Shown: positions 1-6,547, counted from the stretch's first letter. The stretch is DNA of 6,604 nucleotides from an uncultured Bacteroidales bacterium (GCA_946619625.1 CAMOMF010000124.1:1-6604), one strand, 5' to 3'. Numbers and translations are program-made. The notes: a model not told the origin generated them from the letters alone.

Positions 1-42
1 CACAACAACTTAGCAAAAGCGTCCTCGTGACGCTTTTTTTTT
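1..42. repeat. 42-bp perfect direct repeat, left copy
   Basis: These 42 bases are identical to 1480-1521. The repeat starts with CACAACAACTTAGC, continues through a hairpin and ends in nine T. The identity includes the 14 bases before the hairpin, so it is more than two similar terminators. The left edge coincides with the window edge, so the repeat may be longer. Together with the right copy it brackets the ATPase gene, with a period of 1479 bases. Confidence 0.95.
15..42 (+). terminator. Rho-independent terminator in the left repeat
   Basis: A 9-bp perfect stem (AAAAGCGTC at 15-23 with GACGCTTTT at 29-37) closes a 5-base loop (CTCGT) and is followed by more T up to base 42. It would end transcription of a gene lying left of the window. 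On the minus strand only the four T of the stem follow the GC core, so termination in that direction would be weaker. Confidence 0.85.
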
Positions 43-54
43 CTGTTTAGAAAA
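42..54 (+). repeat. Imperfect inverted repeat, left arm
   Basis: TCTGTTTAGAAAA matches the reverse complement of 1467-1479 (TCTGTACTGAAAA) at 10 of 13 positions. The arms lie directly inside the two direct repeats, the place where terminal inverted repeats of an inserted element would be. The region is AT-rich and the match is short, so chance is a real alternative. Confidence 0.3.
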
Positions 55-94
55 GTATAGACTGGCGATTTTAGGCAGATAATAGACGTTTTTC

Positions 95-125
95 TTGCAT
101 ATATCACAAAAAAACACTACTTTTA
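95..125 (+). promoter_or_regulatory. Bacteroidota-type promoter for the ATPase gene
   Basis: TTG at 95-97 is followed after 20 bases by TACTTTTA at 118-125. This fits the Bacteroidota -33/-7 pattern (TTG, 19-21 bases, TAnnTTTG) except for the final A in place of G. Transcription would start near 132, giving a leader of about 35 bases before the ATG at 167. This also argues that translation does not begin at the TTG at 95, which would lie in the promoter. Confidence 0.6.
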
Positions 126-166
126 CAGCGAAAAAGTGTTACACATCACAAAAAATCCTTACAAAT

Positions 167-1423
167 ATGCGTTTTTCACGTTCAATGTACTTGAAACTAC
201 TCATCTCAGGAAGGGGTAATGGAATGGTTAAAATCATAACTGGAGTCAGACGGTGCGGGAAATCATTCCTACTTTTTGATATCTTTCGTTCTTATTTGTT
301 AGATGAGGGTGTGAGCGAAAACCATATTATTGCGTTATCCTTAGATCAACGCAATATGAAAACATTACGTAATCCGGATATATTATTGGAATACATCGAT
401 GCACATTTCATAGCCGATAATCAGACACATTATATTATTTTGGACGAGGTGCAATTAGTGGAAGACTTTGTGGATGTGCTCCTGACGCTGATGCGTAAAC
501 CTAACACGGAGGTTTATGTTTCCGGCTCTAATTCAAAGTTTCTCTCCAGCGATGTTGTAACAGAGTTCCGAGGCAGAGGAGATGAAATACGGGTGTACCC
601 ACTGTCTTTGAGCGAATACATGGAAGGGACTGGTTTGGATTATACCACAGCCGCCAAATACTATTTTGTCTATGGTGGGTTGCCACAAGTGGTTTTGATG
701 GAGGATACGCAGAAAAAAGAGGATTTCCTGCGCACAATGACCATGGTAACCTATTTGCGTGATGTAGTAGACAGAAACCACCTGCGTAATGAAGAAGGCA
801 TGCAAGAACTGATACGTATCTTGGCTTCCACTATTGCTAGTTCCACTAATCCGACAAAGATTGCGGACACGTTCAAGTCAGTTACGCGCCTGCGCATTAC
901 AGAAACAACAATACGTCAATATATAACCTATCTACAAAATGCCTTTTTAATAGAAGAAGCATTACGTTATGACATCAAAGGGCGGCATTATATAGGTGCT
1001 GAAAACAAATACTATTTCATTGATCCGGGTATTAGAAACGCAGTGCTCTCATTCCGACAGATTGACGACGGACACCTGATGGAAAATATCATATATAATG
1101 AATTGCGCATGCGCGGATATTTAGTCGATGTCGGAAGAGTTGAGACATGGCAAACAGTAGAGGGGAAGCGTATGCGGAAGAATCTGGAAGTGGATTTTGT
1201 AGTTAATCGTGGCAGCCAGCGATACTATATTCAGTCAGCATTTGAAATACCGAACACAGCTAAAATGGCACAAGAAGAATTTTCTTTGAAACTTGTCAAT
1301 GATTCGTTTCGAAAAATCATCCTCGTGCATGAAGATATCCTGCCTCGTAGAGACGAGAAGGGAATAATCACTATGGGATTGAAACAATTTCTCACAGATG
1401 TGCACGCCATCGAATTAGTATAA
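167..1423 (+). CDS. AAA+ ATPase with C-terminal DUF4143 domain
   Basis: Predicted cytoplasmic ATP-binding protein of 418 residues, complete by comparison with the family as I know it. Numbering from the ATG at 167: Walker A GVRRCGKS (26-33), Walker B with D93-E94 in YIILDEVQ, a sensor-like GSNS (120-123), the family stretch EFRGRGDEIRVYPLS (133-147), YGGLP (169-173), then a winged-helix-like segment (about 205-275). The DUF4143 part (about 300-410) resembles a PD-(D/E)XK nuclease fold, with E341-x-D343, but the place of the ExK motif reads YYIQSA (353-358), so the usual lysine is missing and nuclease activity is doubtful. The reading frame is open back to a TTG at 95, but that codon lies in the promoter; ATG 167 is preferred and ATG 185 is an alternative. 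It has its own promoter and terminator. It is AT-richer than the next gene and lies between direct repeats, which suggests transfer. The biological role of this family is poorly known; its substrate cannot be inferred. Confidence 0.9.
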   Translation: MRFSRSMYLKLLISGRGNGMVKIITGVRRCGKSFLLFDIFRSYLLDEGVSENHIIALSLDQRNMKTLRNPDILLEYIDAHFIADNQTHYIILDEVQLVEDFVDVLLTLMRKPNTEVYVSGSNSKFLSSDVVTEFRGRGDEIRVYPLSLSEYMEGTGLDYTTAAKYYFVYGGLPQVVLMEDTQKKEDFLRTMTMVTYLRDVVDRNHLRNEEGMQELIRILASTIASSTNPTKIADTFKSVTRLRITETTIRQYITYLQNAFLIEEALRYDIKGRHYIGAENKYYFIDPGIRNAVLSFRQIDDGHLMENIIYNELRMRGYLVDVGRVETWQTVEGKRMRKNLEVDFVVNRGSQRYYIQSAFEIPNTAKMAQEEFSLKLVNDSFRKIILVHEDILPRRDEKGIITMGLKQFLTDVHAIELV

Positions 1424-1466
1424 AATAACGACCAATACGGTTGTACATTCATTTCATACACTCTCT

Positions 1467-1479
1467 TTTTCAGTACAGA
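1467..1479 (-). repeat. Imperfect inverted repeat, right arm
   Basis: The reverse complement reads TCTGTACTGAAAA and pairs with 42-54 at 10 of 13 positions. It abuts the right direct repeat, which begins at 1480. See the left arm for the reservations. Confidence 0.3.
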
Positions 1480-1521
1480 CACAACAACTTAGCAAAAGCG
1501 TCCTCGTGACGCTTTTTTTTT
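1480..1521. repeat. 42-bp perfect direct repeat, right copy
   Basis: Exact copy of 1-42, including the 14 bases before the hairpin and the nine-T tract. Identity stops after the T tract (CTGTTTAG follows the left copy, GCGCTTTT the right). Recombination between the two copies would remove the ATPase gene together with its promoter and leave a single terminator. Confidence 0.95.
1494..1521 (+). terminator. Rho-independent terminator of the ATPase gene
   Basis: Same hairpin as at the left repeat: stem 1494-1502 with 1508-1516, loop CTCGT, then T to 1521. It lies 70 bases after the ATPase stop codon and separates that gene from the large secreted-protein gene. The end of its T tract also forms the possible -33 element of the next promoter. 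Confidence 0.85.
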
Positions 1522-1551
1522 GCGCTTTTTTATGATTTGGGAATAGATTTG
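1519..1551 (+). promoter_or_regulatory. Candidate promoter P1 for the large secreted protein
   Basis: TTTG at 1519-1522 is followed after 21 bases by TAGATTTG at 1544-1551, a full match to TAnnTTTG. Transcription would begin near 1558, leaving a leader of nearly 80 bases. The -33 box is built from the last three T of the terminator plus the first base after the repeat, so terminator and promoter touch. Confidence 0.5.
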
Positions 1552-1585
1552 TACGATTTGGGGATGATGTTACACTAAAAAACGG

Positions 1586-1593
1586 TAGTTTTG
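1586..1593 (+). promoter_or_regulatory. Candidate -7 box of promoter P2
   Basis: TAGTTTTG is a full match to the TAnnTTTG -7 consensus and would give a leader of about 36 bases, nearly the same geometry as the ATPase gene. The upstream half is poor: the nearest TTG (1558-1560) is 25 bases away, longer than usual, and only ATG (1564-1566) lies at a normal distance. It is therefore an alternative or second start to P1. Confidence 0.4.
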
Positions 1594-1635
1594 CATGTGA
1601 TATTAACATTCGCATAATACACAAATGTCAACTAT

Positions 1636-4600
1636 ATGAAAAAGGTATTTCTACTTCTTTTCGGCATTGTGCTGATGGCACTGCCGGTTAGTGCAACGGA
1701 AAACGACCCGTTGCAGCAAGACTTGTTTAGTAACTACGGTGGTTGGGTGAACCTGACAGCCGGTTATGTGCGCGACACGACAGATGCCAACCCCATCAAA
1801 TCGGAAGTGGCGGTGAGCGGCAACACAGTCCATTTAGTGTTCGCCGACGTTAAGAGCAACTACCGCCAGCAGCCGGAGGGCTACGACGTTTGGTACCGTC
1901 GCTCAACGGACGGTGGTGCCACATGGGAGGATGCCCGTTCGCTCTACCGGCGCCGAGACGAAAATTGGCCTGCCTACTTCAACGTCATGCAGGTGGATGG
2001 ACAGCAGGTGCATATACTTGTCCCTGACCATAGCAGTAACGAGAACGACAATAAGACCAACGGCATGCTCGTCTATCTGCACTCAACAGACGGAGGCGCT
2101 TCGTTCACCACATTGGTTGTGGACACTTTGGACGTAAATTACTACTCCTACAACACAGCCATCATCCGAGCGGAAGGCAATAACATCGTGATTGCTACCA
2201 GTGAGTATGAATACAATTACAATCGTTTAGTTGTTTACCGTTCAACAGACGGCGGCGCCTCATTCGAGCGGTTGGATGTGAACGCCCCTACGAGTGTGTA
2301 TCAGTTGGGCGACTTGCAACTGAAGGGCAACCGATGGGTAATAGCATGGAGTTACCAAGCCTATCAGGACGAAAGAGTGTATGTTACAGCGGGTGACATG
2401 ACCGGCGACACGCCTGTCCACACCCTCATCTCGCCTGAACAAGAAGGTCGTCATTATGGAAGTATCAGGAAGAGGTACGGCGGAAACGGAGATGACTACA
2501 ACTTCTTCCCCGTGATGGCTATTACGGGCACAGAGACTGTGCACTTGGTTTTTCAAGGCTTGCGTGCCAGGGGCGAGGAAGAGGGGGACCCGTACCGCAC
2601 GCTCTATGTCCGCTCTGACGACTTCGGACAGACATGGGGTGATATACAAAAGTTGGAGGGCACCACTGACCAAGCCGCCACACTTGTAGCAAAAGGACAG
2701 AATGTCTATGCCATAGTGGGACACAGTTACAATCGTTGGATTGCCTATTCCAACGACGGCGGCGACACTTGGAATACAAACCAAACCATGTGCTACGGTT
2801 CGGCTTATGGCGATAACTACGACTCAAACCGTGCCCACGCATTAGTATTAGACCCGAATGACCCAACCGGCTTGCATGCATGGTATATAGGCTCCAAATG
2901 GCTTGATTTGGAAACAAAAGACGGCTTCCAAACGCTCAGCCGCTGCCACCGCGCGGAAGGCGGGCTCTTATCGACCACTGCGAACCGCGGTTCGCAGTTC
3001 TCACCAATGCTCGCGATAGATGGGCAGGGCATACGCCATTTCTTTATGCGTCAACCGGTGGGGAGCGACCGCAGTGTGCAACAGATTTTCTACCGCAAAG
3101 AAGTCAGCGAACCCGCGCCTAACGGCAGGACCATGGCGCTGCACATGCACGAGAGTAACGACAATGGCAGCATACAGCGACGCATTGCTATTCCTCTCAA
3201 TGACAGTTTCGTGCTCGACTCTGCGCTGAGTTACGGCTGTTGGGTACGTATAGACCAGTTCGGCGCTGCACAACTGCTCTCTTACCGCCAGAACACCCCA
3301 AGCACTACCATGGAGTATCAGGAAGCCTCCTACTTTGCACCGGGGTTCTATCTCACTTTCGACGAACCCTACCGCTCCGACCGTATGTATTTTGAAGCCG
3401 GTATCACCACCGACCAAGCCGTGGACGGAAGAGGAACAAGACTCGTACACTGGGACTACAACGATATGTATGCGTATTTAATGCGCCATACCGGTCTGTG
3501 GCATTATGTGGCGTTTACGTGGGACGGCAGGATTGCCGGCAACAACGCTGCGCTGTACGTGGACGGATACAAAGTGGCGACCGCGTCGGTTGTAGGAGCA
3601 CTCGAACGCGGCACCAATCCGCTCATCATCGGTAATAAGAACAACTATGATAACGATTGGTACATGGACGAATTGCGCATCTTCAACCGTGCGTTGAGCC
3701 AAGAAGAGGTGGAAGCCCTCTCGCGCAACGAAGCCGTGGACGAGACAGGCTGTATCGTACACTACGGTTTTGACGGCACCCTCAAGGACCTCAGCGGGCA
3801 CGGCAATGATGCCATGGCGGAACTCGACTGTGATTTCGAGGAGTACGAAGGCTTGTTACTGCCCGAACCCCAAATGCAGATTTCCAAAGACATCACAGGA
3901 CGCAACGTAACCTTCACCGACCAGACGGAGAACGGAGAAGCATACTACTGGTTCTTCAATGACCAGCGGTCCGGATACACACATCATGGCGACACCATCC
4001 GGCACCCGCAGCGCAACTACGAGCCGGGCAATTACGAACCTGTGCTCATAGCGCGCGGCGCCAACGCATGCGCCTCATTACGAGGACATTTTGACGTAAG
4101 CGGTCTGAACAAAGTAGAACCGGCTTCCGCAGGACAAGTTTTCGGCGTGATGACAAAGATATATGGCGGATACAACTGGCGGTCAAACCTCAATGTGCGT
4201 ATGCACAAAGAAGGGCACGAAGACATCATCGGCAAATGGGTAGAGCGCGAAGGGTATAACGACGCCACCGCCACCGCCACCGAGAAAATGCACTACGCAC
4301 GATTCGACCTCTCCGCCGCCGAATTAGGGTTGTGGGATGTCATCGTGGGAGAAGACACGCTCAAACAAGCATTCACCGTACAACCCTTTGAAGAACCTGA
4401 TGTGTGGGCAAATGTTTCAGGATGGGACAAGATGCTCATCAACCGCGCAAGGAACTTCAGCATTGAGTACGGCAACCGCGCCAATGTGGATGCCTACAAC
4501 GTGCCTTTCTTCCTCTTCGTCTCCGACCATGCGGATGTAACGCTCGGCTTCGAGAGCCCAATGTACACCGACGCAATGTCAACCGAAATCCAACAAGTTC

Positions 4601-6213
4601 TTCGGGACTCGGTAGGCGAATACCGCGTCATTGACGGTGGCGAATACGGGGCACTACGCTGCTATGGATTCATCATACCGCGCATTCCTGCCAACAGCCG
4701 CGCCTCACAGACCTTCTACATCAAGTCGATGCAGAACGTAGATATCTTCTACCTTATATCCGAACCTTTCGGCATTTATCTGCTCGATGAGAGCGGCAAT
4801 CCCGTGCTCGTTAACAATAACACTGCACAAAGTCCGCGCCGTGTGAGAGATGAGCTTGATGACCTCATCGAAGGCGGAGGCGGCATGGGAGGCTTCGGAG
4901 GTGGAGGCTTCGGAGGAGGTAGTGCCGAATGCATGATCGGTTACCTCGGCTGGGGCGTTCTCGACGCTACGATGGGCGCGCTACCCTTCGCCGGATGTGC
5001 TTGGGGAATCGGAAAAACCGTTTACCAAGGTGTTACTGACAAACCCGCCAACCGATGGGGCAACTTCTTCACCAACACCCTTGGCACAGCCTTCAGTTGC
5101 GTTATGGACTTCAACCCGCTCGGCTGGGGCATGCGTGCCACAACGCTGGCATCCTTCGCGTTCAACACCGCAATGAACATCAAGTCCGTGGCAGACTGCC
5201 CGGGAGGTGATGGAGGCGGCAAGAAAGTGCGCGCCGTAGGCAGTTATGACCCCAACGAGATGATAGGTCCAGACGGATACGGAGAACAGCATTATATCAA
5301 GCCCGGTCCCGAAATGAGCTACACCATCACCTTTGAGAACAAGTCGTCAGCCACAGCACCGGCACATGAGGTCTTCGTCAACGACACACTCTCCGCCGCC
5401 ACGTACGACCTCTCCACGTTCAGTTTCACCTCTTTCGGATGGGCGGACACCTTCGTTCGCGTGGATGGCGATAACATGAAAGAGTTCGTGCAAGACATTG
5501 ACATGCGTCCGACACGTGACCTGATAGTTCGCGTAAGCGGTAAATATGACGAGCAGAAAGGCATAGCGAAATGGAGTTTTGTCAGCATTGACCCGCAGAC
5601 CATGGACTACGCGGAAGATGTCGATGCCGGCTTCCTCGTTCCTAACAACAGTAATCACGACGGCGAAGGTTATGTTACCTTCGGCATCAGCCACAAGGCA
5701 GAACTCGCTACCGGTGACGAGATAGCCAACAAGGCTACCATCATCTTTGATGCCAATGAGGCGATAGAAACTAATAACTTTATCAACACTTTGGATAACG
5801 ACCTGCCTGAGAGCCGCGCCGTATCCGTAGCCCGCAACGAAAACAGCCAACTCGTCATTGAGTGGACGGCTACTGACGCCACATCAGGCATAGCTTCGGT
5901 GGACCTCTACGCGTCGAAGAACGATGGAGAGTTCGAACTCGTAGAAGCCTCCCTCACCGGCAACACGTACATCATGTCCTGCAACACTGACGACAAATAC
6001 TGCTTTGCTACCGTTGCCCACGACAATGTCTCGTGGGTTGAATTTAAGCCCGACGGCTTCGAATGTGAAACATCGTACATTCCAGTGTCACAAGGCATTG
6101 AGAGCGTACAAAGTGACAAAGCACAATGCAAAAAGGTAATGATTGACGGTCATTTGTACATCATACTGCCCAACGGACGCATATTTAACGCACTCGGCAA
6201 AGAAGTGAAATAA
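1636..6213 (+). CDS. Large secreted multidomain protein (BNR, LamG, PKD, DUF7619)
   Basis: 1525 residues, probably exported and surface-bound or released. A signal peptide (1-20: MKK, hydrophobic core, VSA|TE cleavage site) confirms the ATG at 1636. Asp-box (BNR) repeats follow at S90-W97, S150-F157, S203-F210, S327-W334 and S372-W379, with a worn copy at 427-434, which suggests a beta-propeller. Next are a LamG/concanavalin-like domain (about 498-700, ending in MDELRIFNRALSQEEV), a detached LamG-start-like motif (710-726), a PKD-like domain (about 745-822), an Ig-like region (825-915) and a beta-rich region (920-1065). Glycine linkers (1080-1095, 1189-1195) flank a hydrophobic segment with C1099, C1121, C1155 and C1188. 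A DUF7619-like domain (about 1202-1388, starting SYDPNE) and an Fn3-like domain (1392-1480) precede a tail (1498-1525) resembling short type IX sorting ends. Sialidases also carry Asp-boxes, but I see no FRIP motif or arginine triad, so binding or adhesion is the safer guess. A second stop (TAG) follows the TAA directly. Confidence 0.9.
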   Translation: MKKVFLLLFGIVLMALPVSATENDPLQQDLFSNYGGWVNLTAGYVRDTTDANPIKSEVAVSGNTVHLVFADVKSNYRQQPEGYDVWYRRSTDGGATWEDARSLYRRRDENWPAYFNVMQVDGQQVHILVPDHSSNENDNKTNGMLVYLHSTDGGASFTTLVVDTLDVNYYSYNTAIIRAEGNNIVIATSEYEYNYNRLVVYRSTDGGASFERLDVNAPTSVYQLGDLQLKGNRWVIAWSYQAYQDERVYVTAGDMTGDTPVHTLISPEQEGRHYGSIRKRYGGNGDDYNFFPVMAITGTETVHLVFQGLRARGEEEGDPYRTLYVRSDDFGQTWGDIQKLEGTTDQAATLVAKGQNVYAIVGHSYNRWIAYSNDGGDTWNTNQTMCYGSAYGDNYDSNRAHALVLDPNDPTGLHAWYIGSKWLDLETKDGFQTLSRCHRAEGGLLSTTANRGSQFSPMLAIDGQGIRHFFMRQPVGSDRSVQQIFYRKEVSEPAPNGRTMALHMHESNDNGSIQRRIAIPLNDSFVLDSALSYGCWVRIDQFGAAQLLSYRQNTPSTTMEYQEASYFAPGFYLTFDEPYRSDRMYFEAGITTDQAVDGRGTRLVHWDYNDMYAYLMRHTGLWHYVAFTWDGRIAGNNAALYVDGYKVATASVVGALERGTNPLIIGNKNNYDNDWYMDELRIFNRALSQEEVEALSRNEAVDETGCIVHYGFDGTLKDLSGHGNDAMAELDCDFEEYEGLLLPEPQMQISKDITGRNVTFTDQTENGEAYYWFFNDQRSGYTHHGDTIRHPQRNYEPGNYEPVLIARGANACASLRGHFDVSGLNKVEPASAGQVFGVMTKIYGGYNWRSNLNVRMHKEGHEDIIGKWVEREGYNDATATATEKMHYARFDLSAAELGLWDVIVGEDTLKQAFTVQPFEEPDVWANVSGWDKMLINRARNFSIEYGNRANVDAYNVPFFLFVSDHADVTLGFESPMYTDAMSTEIQQVLRDSVGEYRVIDGGEYGALRCYGFIIPRIPANSRASQTFYIKSMQNVDIFYLISEPFGIYLLDESGNPVLVNNNTAQSPRRVRDELDDLIEGGGGMGGFGGGGFGGGSAECMIGYLGWGVLDATMGALPFAGCAWGIGKTVYQGVTDKPANRWGNFFTNTLGTAFSCVMDFNPLGWGMRATTLASFAFNTAMNIKSVADCPGGDGGGKKVRAVGSYDPNEMIGPDGYGEQHYIKPGPEMSYTITFENKSSATAPAHEVFVNDTLSAATYDLSTFSFTSFGWADTFVRVDGDNMKEFVQDIDMRPTRDLIVRVSGKYDEQKGIAKWSFVSIDPQTMDYAEDVDAGFLVPNNSNHDGEGYVTFGISHKAELATGDEIANKATIIFDANEAIETNNFINTLDNDLPESRAVSVARNENSQLVIEWTATDATSGIASVDLYASKNDGEFELVEASLTGNTYIMSCNTDDKYCFATVAHDNVSWVEFKPDGFECETSYIPVSQGIESVQSDKAQCKKVMIDGHLYIILPNGRIFNALGKEVK
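2977..2998. repeat. 22-bp perfect palindrome inside the large gene
   Basis: ACTGCGAACCG at 2977-2987 is followed at once by its exact reverse complement at 2988-2998, with no spacer and the CCGCGG core in the middle. It codes for the TANRGSQ stretch between the Asp-box region and the LamG-like domain. No function is assigned; see findings. Confidence 0.9.
4264..4281 (+). repeat. Hexanucleotide tandem repeat (GCCACC)x3
   Basis: Three exact copies of GCCACC code for Ala-Thr-Ala-Thr-Ala-Thr in the Ig-like region of the secreted protein. Changes in copy number would stay in frame and alter only loop length. Confidence 0.85.
4888..4917 (+). repeat. 15-bp tandem repeat coding for the Gly/Phe linker
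   Basis: Two copies of a 15-base unit (GGAGGCTTCGGAGG followed by T in the first copy and A in the second) code for GGFGG-GGFGG. They form the core of a 16-residue linker with 13 glycines (residues 1080-1095) that separates the beta-rich region from the hydrophobic four-cysteine module. Near identity at DNA level suggests recent duplication or slippage. Confidence 0.85.
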
Positions 6214-6267
6214 TAGTGCCGCTATCATCATATCTCTGCTTTTTATAAATTTTCAGGGATAACGATT

Positions 6268-6311
6268 AAGGGGCTGTCTAACTGTTTTTAGCTGTTAGAC
6301 AGCCCCTTTTT
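6268..6311 (+). terminator. Strong Rho-independent terminator of the large gene
   Basis: A 15-bp perfect stem (6268-6282 with 6294-6308, core GGGGCTGTCTAAC) encloses an 11-base loop, and T continues to 6311. It lies 54 bases after the stop codon. The A and T at the stem base could allow some termination on the minus strand too. Confidence 0.9.
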
Positions 6312-6357
6312 ATTGGTGAAATTGAACCCAAAAAAACTTAAGGTTTTCCTAAAACCC

Positions 6358-6388
6358 TTGCGCATAACGAAAAAAAGCCTTATTTTTG
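6358..6388 (+). promoter_or_regulatory. Bacteroidota-type promoter ahead of a gene remnant
   Basis: TTG at 6358-6360 is followed after exactly 20 bases by TATTTTTG at 6381-6388, a full match to the -33/-7 pattern. Transcription would begin near 6395. A small imperfect hairpin (6340-6347 with 6351-6359, one bulged C) overlaps the -33 box; whether it matters is unknown. Confidence 0.55.
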
Positions 6389-6547
6389 TTTGGAAACGGC
6401 TATTTCTGTGTCAAACAAGGCAAATGGTGGTACGCCGTGGACCAAGACGGCGACAAGATCTCTGGCGTCTATGGCGACGATATCTTCCTCCTCAACAACG
6501 GCACATGGAAATGCACCCGCGGCAACTATGTGCAATATGTAGAGTGA
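6368..6547 (+). pseudogene. Headless 3' coding remnant or very small protein gene
   Basis: This frame is open from the TAA at 6365-6367 to the TGA at 6545-6547. From 6401 it reads YFCVKQGKWWYAVDQDGDKI and continues with GDD, three Trp in all and a C-terminal YVQYVE. Codons have the same GC-rich third positions as the large secreted-protein gene, unlike the AT-rich flanks, so this was probably translated sequence. There is no ATG in frame. The only early start is TTG 6386, inside the -7 box of the promoter above, and GTG 6437 would leave 36 residues. The simplest reading is the 3' end of a larger gene whose front was deleted, joined to a promoter; a leaderless or non-standard start is less likely. 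I do not recognise a named family. The 57 bases after it (6548-6604) are AT-rich with no feature I can support. Confidence 0.5.

Noticed and set aside
95..166. TTG at 95 as the start of the ATPase gene (24 extra residues)
   Set aside because: The TTG is the likely -33 promoter box and the -7 box lies at 118-125, so this stretch would not be transcribed from that promoter. The extra residues do not resemble the family's start, which fits M at 167 or 185.
1..1521. Toxin-antitoxin or defence system around the ATPase
   Set aside because: Only one gene lies between the repeats; no partner gene, nuclease or small antitoxin frame is visible, so nothing supports this beyond the ATPase fold.
1636..6213. 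Many long reading frames in other frames and on the minus strand across the large gene
   Set aside because: They lie wholly inside a gene with clear domains, have no promoter or domain signs of their own, and are expected in a long GC-richer gene.
6268..6311. GGGGCTGTCT hairpin as an insertion-sequence terminal repeat
   Set aside because: Some IS ends resemble this, but the two arms are only 11 bases apart, form one hairpin with a T tract and follow a gene end, so a terminator explains them fully.
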